A program made the position numbers and the translations under genes. This document shows, piece after piece, positions 42,760-52,058 of a stretch of DNA of 64,000 nt. Within the stretch, counting starts at the first letter, position 1, and every line of letters starts with the position of its first letter. The DNA is from Verrucomicrobium sp. (GTDB taxonomy: Bacteria > Verrucomicrobiota > Verrucomicrobiia > Methylacidiphilales > GAS474): positions 186,001-250,000 of the forward strand of contig JAPWJX010000003.1 of assembly GCA_028283855.1 (NCBI GenBank), in the 5' to 3' direction. Under the pieces are notes generated by a model. It searched no databases. It saw nothing but the letters and a program-made list of their open reading frames with translations, and was not told the origin of the DNA.

Positions 42760-43431
42760 TTACCGGGTCAGGCATTGCAGGAACCAGTCCCGGGCCTTGG
42801 CGGCGACTTGCTCCAGCGCGCCGGGCTCGGGGAAGAGGTGGGTCGCCCCCTCGACCGTCTCCAGCCGCGCCTCCGGCAGCCGCTCCACCGCCTCCCGGTT
42901 CATCTGCACGAGGGGCTGGTCCCAAGCCCCGGCCAAAAGCAGCACGGGCGCCTTCACCTGGTGCAGGATGGGCAGGGCCAGGTCGGTACGGGCGCTGCGG
43001 CCGACGACCGCGCGGACGCGTCCCGGACGCTCCGCCGCCGCCCAGAGGGCCGCCGTGCCTCCGGTGCTGGCGCCGAAAAGGCCAATGGGCAGAGGCAGCC
43101 GCAGGCCATTCCACTCTTCCTGCCCGTCGAGCCAACCCAGGGCTCCCCGCAGCCGGGCCGTGAGGAGCGGGATGTCGAACCGGTATTGATGCGTCTCCGC
43201 CTCCTCCGCCCGCTCTTCGGGCGTGAGCAGGTCGAAAAGCAGGACCGCCAGGCCCGCCTCCTCCAGCGTCTCCGCCAGGAAGCGGTTGCCCGGGCTTTGG
43301 CGGGTGCTCCCCGCCCCATGGGCGAAAATAACGAGGCCAGCCGCCCCCTCCGGCACGGCGATCTCTCCCTCGATGCGCGTGTCGGCCACGTCAAAGGAAA
43401 CCGGGTGGATGGACAGAACACTCATAAGCAT
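42760..43431 (-). CDS. Alpha/beta hydrolase (dienelactone-hydrolase-like)
   Basis: 223 residues from ATG 43431 (43443 and 43425 are alternatives). GLVIFAHGAGSTRQSPGNRFLAETL contains the oxyanion-type HGAGS. The nucleophile elbow GLFGASTGGTAAL has Ser in GASTGG. VLLLAGAWDQPLVQMNREAVERLP supplies the Asp, and EGATHLFPEPGAL the His. A cytoplasmic serine hydrolase with a dienelactone-hydrolase-like order; the substrate is unknown. A 13-base palindrome lies upstream at 43478. Confidence 0.85.
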   Translation of the reverse strand: MLMSVLSIHPVSFDVADTRIEGEIAVPEGAAGLVIFAHGAGSTRQSPGNRFLAETLEEAGLAVLLFDLLTPEERAEEAETHQYRFDIPLLTARLRGALGWLDGQEEWNGLRLPLPIGLFGASTGGTAALWAAAERPGRVRAVVGRSARTDLALPILHQVKAPVLLLAGAWDQPLVQMNREAVERLPEARLETVEGATHLFPEPGALEQVAAKARDWFLQCLTR

Positions 43432-43477
43432 GAAAGGCCGCAAGAGGCGTGCCAGGCCCTCCCATTTGAAACAACCG

Positions 43478-43490
43478 ATTGATAATCAAT
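43478..43490. promoter_or_regulatory. AT-rich palindrome upstream of the hydrolase
   Basis: ATTGAT-a-ATCAAT is a perfect odd-length palindrome 47 bases upstream of the hydrolase ATG in an otherwise GC-rich genome. Its GATAATCA core recalls half a Fur box, but the match is poor. The rest of the gap up to 43611 is AT-rich relative to the genome, without a recognised promoter. Confidence 0.3.
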
Positions 43491-43611
43491 AATTAAAGAT
43501 AGAGGCTCCTTCCGCGAAACTCTCCCCGCCTTGCAAAACACGAACGCCGCCGTTTTTTTTGAAACAAACCCGCCCTTGAGCATCATTCCTGCTTAAACCT
43601 GCCCCCTTTCT

Positions 43612-46140
43612 ATGAAAGTCCTGAGCACCTCCGCCGTCGAAGTCCTGGCCCGCGCCCGGATGATTGCCAACGCCGCCTTCGACACCTTCTCCATCCATCC
43701 GGAGGCGCTCCTTCTTTCCGTCATCCAGCATGAGGCGCCGGAAGGGCAGGCCCCGTCCGTCGCCCAGCGGTTCCTGGAAGCGGCCGGCGGCTATGACAAG
43801 TTCCACGCCGCGGTCGTCGATCAGCTCGCGCAGAACCCCCTGGAAGTCCCGGAACAGCTGGCCCAGCTCAACGTCTCCAACGAACAGTTCTTCCTCACCC
43901 CGGAAGCGTTCAGCATCATCAGCGCCCTCCCCATCGAAAACCCGGAAAACGGCACGGTCACCGCGCGCCACCTCTTCCTGGGCACCCTCAGCGCCCCCTT
44001 CCCCGTCATCCAGCAGACGCTGGAAAACGTCGGCGTCGACCCGGACCCCTACCTGGCCGACCTGCTCGTGGAACTGGCCCAAAACGCTCCCGACGCCTCG
44101 TCGCTCATCCCGCAGGAAGCCGCCCAGCCGGAAGCGGGCGGCCTGCGGAAGGACAACTCCCTGCTGGAAGTCTTCGGCACCAACCTCTCCAAAAAAGCCC
44201 AGGCCGGGGAGCTGCCCCCCTTCGTCGGCCGCCGGGAGGAGATGAACCACATCCTCGACACGCTGCGGCGGACGGGAAAGAGCAACCCCCTCCTGGTCGG
44301 CGCTCCCGGCGTCGGCAAGACCGCCCTGGTCGAGGGCCTCGCCCAGAAAATCGCCGCCGGCGACGTGCCCGCCTCCTTGAAAAACCGGGAAGTCATCCTC
44401 ATCGACCCCGTCCGCTTCCTGGCCGGGGACAATGACGTGGCCACCCTCCAGCTCCGCATGAAGAGCCTGGCGGAAGAGGCCCAGAAGAAGAACGCCCTCC
44501 TGGTCTTCGACAACCTGGGCGGCCTCCTGCCCGCGGGCAACTCCCTGCACGTCACCCACCTCCTCGAAAAAGCCTTCGGCGAGCACAGCTCCCCCTTCCT
44601 GGCCACCATCAGCCAGGAGGACTACAAGCGCTTCCAGAGCGAGAAGGCCATCTCCCGCCTCTTCCAGGTCCAGGACCTCAAGCCCCTGAGCGAGGCCGAC
44701 ACCGTCGAAGCCCTGCAAACCCGCCGCGCCAAGCTGGAGGCCCACCACGGCGTCCAGCTGACCGACGATGCCCTCCGCACCGCCGCGCGCGACGCCAAGA
44801 ACCACGTGCGCGAGCGCTTCCTGCCCGACTCCGCCATCGACCTGGTCGACGAGACCTGCAGCCGCGTGGCCCGCGCCGCCGAAGACGGCAGCGGAAAGAG
44901 CCACGTCGACGGCAACGACATCCAGGCCACCCTTTCCGATTGGACCGGCGTCCCGCCGGAGAGGATCAACCCCGACGACCTGGCCCGCCTCCAGCACCTG
45001 GAAGGGAATCTCAACACCCGCATCATCGAGCAGGGGGAAGCCACCCACGCCCTGGCCAGCGCCATCCGGCGCGCCCGAGCGGGGCTGAAGGACCCGAAGG
45101 AACCCATCGGCTCCTTCCTCTTCCCGGGGCCCACCGGCGCCGGAAAGACGGAAGCGGCCCGCGCGCTGGCCCTGGAACTCTTCGGCGACGAAAAGGCCGT
45201 CGTCCGCTTCGACATGAGCGAGTACATGACCGACCACGCCGCCACGAACCTCATCGGCTCGCCCATCGGCTACCAGGGCGCGGATCAGGGAGGCCGCCTG
45301 ACGCAGGCCGTCCGGCGCAAGCCCTACAGCGTCGTCCTCCTGGACGAGATCGAGAAAGCCCACCCCTCCGTCTACAACCTCCTGCTCCAGGTCCTGGAAG
45401 ACGGGCGGCTGACCGACAACCTCGGCACGGCCGACTTCAGCAACACCGTCATCATCATGACCACCAACGCGGGGGTCAAAACGAGGGACGCGGCGAAGGA
45501 GCCCCTGGGCTTCCGAAAAGAACAGGCCGCCCAGGCCAAGTCCCCCGAGGTCCAGGCCGCCGATTACGAAAAGAAGAAGGAAACCTTCCTCGAAAACCTG
45601 AAAAAGAGCGGGGTCTTCCCGCCGGAATTCCTCAACCGCACCGAAACCGTCGTCTTCAACTCCCTGTCCAAGGACGCGATCCAGCAGATCGTCCCCCTGC
45701 GCCTGGCCAAGTTAAACCAGCTGCTGGAGGCAAAAGGCCTGAAGGTGGAGCTTTCCCCCGAAGCCTCGCAATTCCTGGCCGACAAGGGCTACGACAAGGA
45801 ATACAACGCCCGCCCGCTCAAGCGCGTCATGAAGAAGTATCTGGAAGACCCCCTGGCCGACCAGATCATCGACGGAAAGCTGCGCGGCCCGCTGACCATC
45901 CAGGTGGGCCTCAACGAAGGCCGCCTCACCTTCGACACCGGCGCGGAAAAGACCCCCGCCGGTCCGGCGCAGCAGGCGCCGGCCCTGGCCTGGCGTCCGC
46001 CCGTGGGCGAGCTGCTGGCCTCCGGCCTGCCCGGCGCCGCGCGCGTCGCCGGACCCAATCCGGTCCTGCCCACGGCCTCCGCCGAAAAAACGGCGGCCGA
46101 GCCGCAGAACCAGGACCGGACCAAGTCGGACCGGAACTAG
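43612..46140 (+). CDS. ClpA/ClpC-like AAA+ unfoldase with a degenerate first ATPase ring
   Basis: 842 residues. A Clp-N domain (about 1-145) is followed by two AAA+ modules without the long ClpB coiled coil. D1: Walker A GAPGVGKT (231-238) is intact. The Walker B stretch reads LLVFDNLGG (D300, N301) where the family has D-E, and the arginine-finger region is AISRLFQ (346-352) instead of the ERRFQ type. D2: Walker A GPTGAGKT (506-513) and Walker B VVLLDEIEKAHP (D578, E579) are normal. D1 can probably bind but not hydrolyse ATP. No clear IGF/IGL ClpP-docking loop was seen, so partnership with a protease is uncertain. The C-terminal 50 residues are Pro/Ala-rich. Confidence 0.85.
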   Translation: MKVLSTSAVEVLARARMIANAAFDTFSIHPEALLLSVIQHEAPEGQAPSVAQRFLEAAGGYDKFHAAVVDQLAQNPLEVPEQLAQLNVSNEQFFLTPEAFSIISALPIENPENGTVTARHLFLGTLSAPFPVIQQTLENVGVDPDPYLADLLVELAQNAPDASSLIPQEAAQPEAGGLRKDNSLLEVFGTNLSKKAQAGELPPFVGRREEMNHILDTLRRTGKSNPLLVGAPGVGKTALVEGLAQKIAAGDVPASLKNREVILIDPVRFLAGDNDVATLQLRMKSLAEEAQKKNALLVFDNLGGLLPAGNSLHVTHLLEKAFGEHSSPFLATISQEDYKRFQSEKAISRLFQVQDLKPLSEADTVEALQTRRAKLEAHHGVQLTDDALRTAARDAKNHVRERFLPDSAIDLVDETCSRVARAAEDGSGKSHVDGNDIQATLSDWTGVPPERINPDDLARLQHLEGNLNTRIIEQGEATHALASAIRRARAGLKDPKEPIGSFLFPGPTGAGKTEAARALALELFGDEKAVVRFDMSEYMTDHAATNLIGSPIGYQGADQGGRLTQAVRRKPYSVVLLDEIEKAHPSVYNLLLQVLEDGRLTDNLGTADFSNTVIIMTTNAGVKTRDAAKEPLGFRKEQAAQAKSPEVQAADYEKKKETFLENLKKSGVFPPEFLNRTETVVFNSLSKDAIQQIVPLRLAKLNQLLEAKGLKVELSPEASQFLADKGYDKEYNARPLKRVMKKYLEDPLADQIIDGKLRGPLTIQVGLNEGRLTFDTGAEKTPAGPAQQAPALAWRPPVGELLASGLPGAARVAGPNPVLPTASAEKTAAEPQNQDRTKSDRN

Positions 46141-46150
46141 GACCGCCCGC

Positions 46151-46573
46151 TTAGGCGATCGTCAGCGTCACCGGAATGTTGTTCCGGGTGGCGTGGGAGT
46201 AGGGGCAGACCACGTGGGCCTTGGCCACCAGGTCTTCCACCGTGGCGCGCTCCACGCCGGGGACGGCGATGGTCAGCTCCACCTCGATGCCGAAGCCCTG
46301 CTTGTCGTCCCGCTCGCCGATGCCGACCTTGCCGGTCACCGTCGTCTCCGCCGGGATCTTTACCCCCGCCTTGCCGCCGACGAACTTCAGCGCGCCGAGG
46401 AAACAAGCGGAATAGCCCGCCGCGAAAAGCTGTTCCGGATTGGTGCCGGAACCGCCCGCGCCGCCCAGCTCGCGCGGGGTGGAAAGAGTGACGGAGAGAT
46501 GGCCGTCGACGGTTTCGGACTTGCCTTCGCGGCCGCCGGTGGAGGTCGCCTGGGTGGAATAGAGGACGTTCAT
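46151..46573 (-). CDS. Ohr-type organic hydroperoxide resistance protein
   Basis: 140 residues of OsmC/Ohr fold. The two redox cysteines are Cys57 ([14 protein letters not shown]) and Cys123 ([20 protein letters not shown]), spaced as in Ohr. The N-terminal [17 protein letters not shown] is the Ohr rather than OsmC form. It reduces organic and fatty-acid hydroperoxides using lipoylated partners. No MarR-type OhrR regulator is adjacent. Confidence 0.93.
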   Translation of the reverse strand: MNVLYSTQATSTGGREGKSETVDGHLSVTLSTPRELGGAGGSGTNPEQLFAAGYSACFLGALKFVGGKAGVKIPAETTVTGKVGIGERDDKQGFGIEVELTIAVPGVERATVEDLVAKAHVVCPYSHATRNNIPVTLTIA

Positions 46574-46625
46574 GGTAAGGGGGATGATGGGGAGGTTTTG
46601 GGAAAGGCGTCCAGCCTAGACAGGC

Positions 46626-49600
46626 TTAAACATGCGCCGCGGGGGACTCCAAAGACGGCACGGGAACATGCCGTCCCCGGCCCGTCAGGCGCTTCTCCAA
46701 GCCGCGCAAGAGGATATAAAAGACCGGCGTCAGGAAGAGGCCGAAGAGGGTGACGCCCAGCATGCCGGAAAAGACCGCCACGCCCATGGCGTGCCGCATC
46801 TCCGCCCCCGCCCCTTCCGAGATGACCAGCGGCACGACGCCCATGATGAAGGCGAAGGAGGTCATGAGGATGGGGCGCAGGCGCAGGCGCGCCGCCTCGA
46901 CGGCCGCCTCCACCGTCTCCCGTCCGTGGTGCTCCAGCTCCCGGGCGAACTCGACGATGAGGATGGCGTTCTTACACGCCAGGCCCGCCAGAACGAAGAG
47001 GCCGATCTGGGTGAAGATGTTGTTGTCCCCGCGGGAGAGCCAGACGCCGACGATGGCGGAGAGCAGGCAAAGCGGGACGATGAGGATGACGGCCAGCGGC
47101 AGGAAGAAGCTCTCATACTTCGCCGCCAGCACCAGGAAGACCAGGAGCACGCAGATGGGGAAGACGATGAGGGCGGTGTTCCCCGCCAGGATCTGCTGGT
47201 AGGTCAGCTCCGTCCACTCAAAGTCCATCCCCTTCGGCAGGGTCTCCTTGAGAATGCGGGTGATGGCCGCCTGCGCCTGGCCGGTGGAGTAGCCGGGGGC
47301 GGGGCCGCCGTTCAGGTCGGCGGAGCGGTAGGCGTTATAGCGCATGGCGCTCTCCGGCCCGGTCGAGTCGCTGGTATGGAGAAGCGCCCCCAGGGGGACC
47401 ATTTCCCCGCGCGCGTTGCGGGTCTTCAGCCGCAAAATGTCGTCCGGCTGGGAGCGGTAGTCCTTGTCCGCCTGGGCGATCACCTGGTAGGTGCGGCCGA
47501 ATTTGTTGAAGTCGTTGATGTAATAGGAGCCCAGGTAGATCTGCATGGTGTCGAAGACGTCCTGCACGCCCACGCCCAACTGCTCCGCCTTGATCCGGTC
47601 CACGTCGGCGTAGAGCTGCGGGGTGTTGATCTGGTAGCTGGTGAAGATGCCCGCCAGCTCCGGCGCCTGCCGCGCCTTGTCGACGACCTGCTTCATCGCC
47701 CCGTCGAGCGCCTCGTAGCCCAGATCGCCGCGGTCCTCCACCTGCAGCTTGAAGCCGCCGATGGTGCCCAGGCCCTGCACGGGCGGGGGCGGGAAGATGA
47801 CGACGAAGGCGTTCTTGATGCCGTTGAACTTCGCCTGCAATTTCTGCGCGATGGCCGCGCCGGAAAGGGAGGGATCCATCCGCTCCTCGAAAGGCTGGAG
47901 GCCGATGAAGGCGATGCCCGCGCTGGAACTGTTGATAAAGCCGTTGATGGAAAGGCCGGGGAACTGGATGGCGTTGCGGACGCCCGGCTCCTTGAGCGCG
48001 ATGTCCCCCATCTCCCGGATGACCTTTTCCGTACGCTCCAGGTTGGCCCCGTCCGGCAGCTGGGCGAAGCAGACCAGATAGGCCTTGTCCTGCATGGGGA
48101 CGAAGCCCGGCGGCACGGCCTGGAAGGCGAAGTAGGTGGAGCCGAGGAGGACGGCGTAGACGGCCAGGGCCGCCGCCTTCCGCCCCGCGATGCCGCCCAC
48201 CCCGCGCCCGTAGCGGACGGAGCTGCGCTCGAAGAGGCCGTTGAACCGGCGGAAGAAGGGGCCGAAGATCCGGTCCAAAAACACGGTGAAACGGTCCTTC
48301 GGCTCGTGCGCGCCCTTGAGAAGGATGGCGGCCAGGGCCGGGCTCAAGGTCAGGGAGTTGAAGGCGGAAATGACGGTGGAAAACGCGATGGTGAGGGCAA
48401 ACTGCCGGTAGAACTGCCCCGTCAGCCCGGTGATGAAGGCGATGGGAACGAAGACCGCGCAAAGGACCAGCGTGATGGCGATGATGGGACTGGTCACCTC
48501 CCCCATCGCCTTGACGGTGGCGTCGTGCGGGGAGAGGCCCTCGTGGATATTCCGCTCCACGTTTTCGACGACGACGATCGCGTCGTCGACGACGATGCCG
48601 ATGGCCAGCACCAGGCCGAAGAGGGAGAGGGCGTTGATCGATCCGTGGAAGGCCAGCATCACCGCCGCGGTGCCGATGATGGAGACCGGCACGGCCAGGA
48701 GCGGAATGACGGAGGCGCGCCACGTCTGAAGGAAGAGGATCACGACCAGGACGACCATGACCAGGGCCTCCACCAGGGTGTGAAGGACCGCCTTGATCGA
48801 GTCGCGGACGAAGACGGTGGGATCGTAGACGATCGAGTATTCGACGCCCTCGGGGAAACTCTTCTTCAGCTCCTCCATGGTGGCGCGGACCTGGTTGGAG
48901 ATGTTGATGGCGTTGGAGCCGGGCAGCTGGAAGATGGGCACGGCCACGGCGTCCTTGTTGTCCAGGAGGGAGCGCAGGCCGTATTCGGCGGCGTCGATCT
49001 CGATGCGGGCCACGTCCCGCAGGCGCGTCACCACGCCGTCCGGGCTGCGCTTGATAACCATTTCGCCGAACTGCTCGGGGTCCTGGAGGCGCCCCTCCAC
49101 ATTGACGGGGATCTGCAGCTCCGTTCCCTTCCGGTACGGCGGGCCGCCGATGACGCCGGCGGAGGCCTGGACGTTCTGGTTGCGGATGGCGGCGACGACC
49201 TCGCCGGCGGTCAGTCCGCGCTCCGCCACCTTTTCCGGGTTGAGCCAGACGCGCATGGCGTAGTCGCCGGAGCCAAAGAGCTGGACGCGGCCGACGCCCT
49301 GGATTTTGGAAAGCTGGTCCTTCACGTTCAGCACCGCGTAGTTGCGCAGGTAGAGCATGTCGTAGCGGCCGCTGGGGGAGGAAAGGTGGACCACCATGGT
49401 GAGGTCCGGGGAGCTCTTCACCGTGACGACGCCGATGCGCTGGGTCACCTCCGGCAGGCGGGGGAGGGCCTGGTTGACGCGGTTCTGCACCAGCTGCTGG
49501 GCCAGGTTCGCATCGGTTCCCAGCTTGAAGGTGATGGTGAGGGTCAGGGTGCCGTCGCTGGCCGCCTGGGAGAACATGTAGAGCATGTCCTCCACGCCGT

Positions 49601-49814
49601 TGATCTGCTCCTCCAGCGGCGTGGCGACCGTCTCCGCGATCGTCTTCGGGTTGGCCCCGGGGAACTGCGCCGTGACGACGACGGTGGCGGGCACCACCTC
49701 CGGATACTCGGAGATGGGCAGCTGGAAGAGGGCCAGGAGACCGGCCAGGAAGATGATGAAGGAGATGACTCCCGCAAAGATCGGCCGGTCGATGAAGAAG
49801 CGGGAGAGATTCAT
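46626..49814 (-). CDS. RND-family multidrug efflux permease (AcrB/MexB, HAE1)
   Basis: 1062 residues, with the N-terminal MNLSRFFIDRPIFAGVISFIIFLAG of HAE1 pumps and 12 expected helices. The porter-domain text (NGVEDMLYMFSQAASDGTLTLTITFKLG) and GIVVDDAIVVVENVERN are diagnostic; the latter contains the DD proton-relay pair of TM4. The pump expels drugs and amphiphiles using the proton gradient. The membrane-fusion gene immediately upstream overlaps it by one base. No TolC-type channel gene lies in the operon, so a distant one must be used. Confidence 0.96.
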   Translation of the reverse strand: MNLSRFFIDRPIFAGVISFIIFLAGLLALFQLPISEYPEVVPATVVVTAQFPGANPKTIAETVATPLEEQINGVEDMLYMFSQAASDGTLTLTITFKLGTDANLAQQLVQNRVNQALPRLPEVTQRIGVVTVKSSPDLTMVVHLSSPSGRYDMLYLRNYAVLNVKDQLSKIQGVGRVQLFGSGDYAMRVWLNPEKVAERGLTAGEVVAAIRNQNVQASAGVIGGPPYRKGTELQIPVNVEGRLQDPEQFGEMVIKRSPDGVVTRLRDVARIEIDAAEYGLRSLLDNKDAVAVPIFQLPGSNAINISNQVRATMEELKKSFPEGVEYSIVYDPTVFVRDSIKAVLHTLVEALVMVVLVVILFLQTWRASVIPLLAVPVSIIGTAAVMLAFHGSINALSLFGLVLAIGIVVDDAIVVVENVERNIHEGLSPHDATVKAMGEVTSPIIAITLVLCAVFVPIAFITGLTGQFYRQFALTIAFSTVISAFNSLTLSPALAAILLKGAHEPKDRFTVFLDRIFGPFFRRFNGLFERSSVRYGRGVGGIAGRKAAALAVYAVLLGSTYFAFQAVPPGFVPMQDKAYLVCFAQLPDGANLERTEKVIREMGDIALKEPGVRNAIQFPGLSINGFINSSSAGIAFIGLQPFEERMDPSLSGAAIAQKLQAKFNGIKNAFVVIFPPPPVQGLGTIGGFKLQVEDRGDLGYEALDGAMKQVVDKARQAPELAGIFTSYQINTPQLYADVDRIKAEQLGVGVQDVFDTMQIYLGSYYINDFNKFGRTYQVIAQADKDYRSQPDDILRLKTRNARGEMVPLGALLHTSDSTGPESAMRYNAYRSADLNGGPAPGYSTGQAQAAITRILKETLPKGMDFEWTELTYQQILAGNTALIVFPICVLLVFLVLAAKYESFFLPLAVILIVPLCLLSAIVGVWLSRGDNNIFTQIGLFVLAGLACKNAILIVEFARELEHHGRETVEAAVEAARLRLRPILMTSFAFIMGVVPLVISEGAGAEMRHAMGVAVFSGMLGVTLFGLFLTPVFYILLRGLEKRLTGRGRHVPVPSLESPAAHV

Positions 49815-51094
49815 TATTCGACGGAGATGGCGGGTTGGCGGTGGGCGGCCAGGAGGTCCTCTTCCTTCTTCTCCCCGGCGGGCGCGGGCTGCTCCTGCGG
49901 CGCCACGGCGGCGCCGGGACGGACGCGCTGGATGCCGTCGACGATCACGCGGTCGCCGGCCTGCAGGCCCTTCTCCACCACGCGGCGGTCCCCGGCCTTC
50001 TTGCCCAGGACGACTTCCCGATAGACGACCTTGTTGGAGGCGTCGACGACGTAGACGAACTTGTGGCTCTGGTCGGAGGAGACGGCCCGCTCCGGCACCA
50101 GGATGGCGGAAAGCTCCCGCGCCCCGGCCAGGCGGACGGAGACGAACATGCCGGGCAGCAGCGTGCCGTCCTCGTTCTCAAACCGGGCCCGGGCGCGGAT
50201 GGTGCCGGAGGCGGTGTCCAGGCGGTTGTCGAAGCTCTGGATGAAGCCGTCGTAGACGCGGCCGCTGCCCTGAAGGACCAGCTGGACGGGAATCTTCTGC
50301 TCCTGAGCGTTGCCGCGCGCGGCGGCGCGGATCGAGTCGAGGTAGGTCTGCTCGTCGACCTCGAAGTCGGCGTAGATGCCGTCCTTGGAGGCGACGGAGG
50401 TGAGCACCGGCGCGGCGGGGCCGCGCTCCACCAGGTTGCCCACCGTCAGCTCCGCGCGGCTGACGCGGCCGGAGATGGGCGCCTTCACGTAGGCGTGGTC
50501 CAGGTCGATGCGGGCGTTCTTCAGCTCCGCCTCGGCGGCTTCCAATTCCGCGCTGCCGGACTTGCGGGCGCTGTCGGCCTGGTCGTACTCCCGCTGGGAG
50601 ATCGCCTCCGTGTGGACCAGGGTGGCGGCGCGCTCCTGATCGGCCTTGGCGAAGGCCAGGTTGGCCTGCGCGGTGGCGACGCGCGCCTCGGCACGGGAGG
50701 CGGCGGCCTCATAGGGGCCGGGATCGATGACGAAGAGGATGTCCCCCGCCTTCACGCTCTGGCCGTCCTCGAAGCGGACCTCCGTGATGCGGCCGCTGAC
50801 CTCGGGCCGGATCTCGGCGTAATCGACGGCGTGGAGGCGGCCGGAGAACTGGCTCCAGATGCGCAGGTTCTTTTCCGCCATGGTCTGGACGACGACGGGG
50901 GTCGGCGGCGGCGCGGCGGGCGCGGGGGCGGCCTCATGGCCGTGGAACCAATAGGCGCCGCCTGCCAGGAGAAGGACGGCGGCCCCGATCCATCCCGCGC
51001 GGGCGGAAGAGGCGGGGCGGGCGGGCTCGGCCGCCGAAGTATGGGCGTGAGCGTGGGCGCGGGGGGCGTGCAGGTCGCGGACGGGAGGGATCAT
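49814..51094 (-). CDS. RND efflux periplasmic adaptor (membrane-fusion protein)
   Basis: 426 residues from ATG 51094, chosen because GGAG lies nine bases upstream. An N-terminal His/Ala-rich cytoplasmic stretch precedes one membrane anchor (about 36-53), then the lipoyl halves (RPEVSGRITEVRFEDGQSVKAGD and APISGRVSRAELTVGN), a coiled-coil hairpin (about 115-180) and beta-barrel/proximal domains (AILVPERAVSSDQSHKFVYVV). It is the AcrA-type link between the pump and the outer-membrane channel. It is anchored by a helix rather than by a lipoprotein cysteine. Confidence 0.94.
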   Translation of the reverse strand: MIPPVRDLHAPRAHAHAHTSAAEPARPASSARAGWIGAAVLLLAGGAYWFHGHEAAPAPAAPPPTPVVVQTMAEKNLRIWSQFSGRLHAVDYAEIRPEVSGRITEVRFEDGQSVKAGDILFVIDPGPYEAAASRAEARVATAQANLAFAKADQERAATLVHTEAISQREYDQADSARKSGSAELEAAEAELKNARIDLDHAYVKAPISGRVSRAELTVGNLVERGPAAPVLTSVASKDGIYADFEVDEQTYLDSIRAAARGNAQEQKIPVQLVLQGSGRVYDGFIQSFDNRLDTASGTIRARARFENEDGTLLPGMFVSVRLAGARELSAILVPERAVSSDQSHKFVYVVDASNKVVYREVVLGKKAGDRRVVEKGLQAGDRVIVDGIQRVRPGAAVAPQEQPAPAGEKKEEDLLAAHRQPAISVE

Positions 51095-51126
51095 GGGTGG
51101 GACTCCGTTGAGGTGGGGATGGGGTT

Positions 51127-51297
51127 TCATTCGACCCAGAGGCTGGGGTGCGCGGCGGCGGCCGACCGAACGACGATGGGCTGCCACAGCACGTGCTCCG
51201 GACGGACCACGCTCAGCGCGCGGGGCGCGGCGGGCTCGTGGGAGGAGATGTATTCGCGAACGCGGGACTCGACGAATTTCGAATAGAGTTTCTTCAT
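51127..51297 (-). CDS. 56-residue leader protein of the efflux operon
   Basis: ATG 51297 has GGAGAAAAC just upstream, a proper ribosome-binding site. The product MKKLYSKFVESRVREYISSHEP continues with an Ala/Val/Pro-rich tail ending SLWVE. It is basic at first, with no signal peptide or membrane span. It lies 32 bases upstream of the adaptor gene and after operator O1, so it is the first gene of the pump transcript. No family is recognised; it may be a regulator or a translated leader. Confidence 0.55.
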   Translation of the reverse strand: MKKLYSKFVESRVREYISSHEPAAPRALSVVRPEHVLWQPIVVRSAAAAHPSLWVE

Positions 51298-51347
51298 GAG
51301 TTTTCTCCGAATGGAGGGTTTGCGTTTCATTGCTTGGAGGGAGTGGG

Positions 51348-51363
51348 TAGACCGGTCGGTACA
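51348..51363. promoter_or_regulatory. TetR operator O1 (pump operon)
   Basis: TAGACCG-gt-CGGTACA: the left half is identical to O2, the right half has two changes. It lies 50 bases upstream of the 56-residue gene, next to a TACTGT that can serve as -10 on the minus strand. Confidence 0.7.
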
Positions 51364-51391
51364 GTATCGCTACAAAAAAAATTTAAGCGGA

Positions 51392-52009
51392 TTAGGCCGC
51401 GGCCGGCTCCTCTTCCCGCAGGCCCAAAAGGCGGAACATGCCGGGGCGGACGCGGTCGAGAGCGCTGGGGTTGTTCTCTATCTTGGCATGCAGGATGACG
51501 CCGTCGACGAAGTCGAAGAGCTGGCGGCCCAGGAGGGCGGGGTCTTCTTCCTTGGCGACGAGGCCTTCCGCCTGCGCCGTACGGATCATCCCGGCGAAGT
51601 AGCGGACGACCCCTTCCGCCATCTGGCCCGCCTTGTGGCGGATCATGTCGTCCTGGGTGCTCACCTCGGAGCCGACGGAGGCAAAGGGACAGCCGCACAT
51701 CTTGCCGAAGGTGCGGAATTTCTCCCGCTGGTCCTCCGCCAGGAAGACGCAGTATTTCTCGAGCTGCTCCCGGGCGCTAAAGCGGGCGGAGAAGATGCCG
51801 TCCAAGAGGGGCTTCTTATGCTCCCAAGCGGCGTCAAAGCAGGCTGCGGCCAGGGCCGCCTTGGAGGGGAAGGCGAAGTAGAAGCTGCCCTTGGTGACGC
51901 CGGCCTGCTTGCAGATCTCGTCGACGCCCACCGAGCCATAGCTCTGCTCCCAGATCAGCCGCATGGCGACCTCAAGAAGCTTATGCTTGGTCTCGTTCTC
52001 GCGCTTCAT
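51392..52009 (-). CDS. TetR/AcrR-family regulator of the efflux locus
   Basis: 205 residues. The HTH is GSVGVDEICKQAGVTKGSFYFAFPSKAALAAACF (about 25-58). CGCPFASVGSE in the C-terminal domain (about 115-125) contains two closely spaced cysteines, as in several redox- or electrophile-sensing TetR proteins of the NemR/YxaF type. The gene lies between the detoxification genes and the pump operon on the same strand, with matching operators on both sides, so autorepression and control of the pump are likely. Confidence 0.9.
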   Translation of the reverse strand: MKRENETKHKLLEVAMRLIWEQSYGSVGVDEICKQAGVTKGSFYFAFPSKAALAAACFDAAWEHKKPLLDGIFSARFSAREQLEKYCVFLAEDQREKFRTFGKMCGCPFASVGSEVSTQDDMIRHKAGQMAEGVVRYFAGMIRTAQAEGLVAKEEDPALLGRQLFDFVDGVILHAKIENNPSALDRVRPGMFRLLGLREEEPAAA

Positions 52010-52022
52010 GAGGTCACCATAC

Positions 52023-52038
52023 TAGACCGAGCGGTCTA
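52023..52038. promoter_or_regulatory. TetR operator O2 (autoregulatory)
   Basis: TAGACCG-ag-CGGTCTA is a perfect inverted repeat with a 2-base spacer, 13 bases upstream of the TetR ATG. It shares its half-site with O1 at 51348. Confidence 0.8.
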
Positions 52039-52058
52039 TTGCAACTGGAAAGTTGCGG

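Noticed and set aside
43478-43490. Fur box upstream of the hydrolase
   Set aside because: Only the central GATAATCA agrees; the full 19-base consensus fits about 12 positions, which is too weak.
43560-43611. Heat-shock (sigma32-like) promoter before the Clp gene
   Set aside because: A CTTGAGC is present but the second box is too far and does not match; not reported as a feature.
46632-50024. 1130-residue open frame on the plus strand
   Set aside because: Antisense to the RND permease and adaptor; rich in Gly/Asp/Glu/His without motifs.
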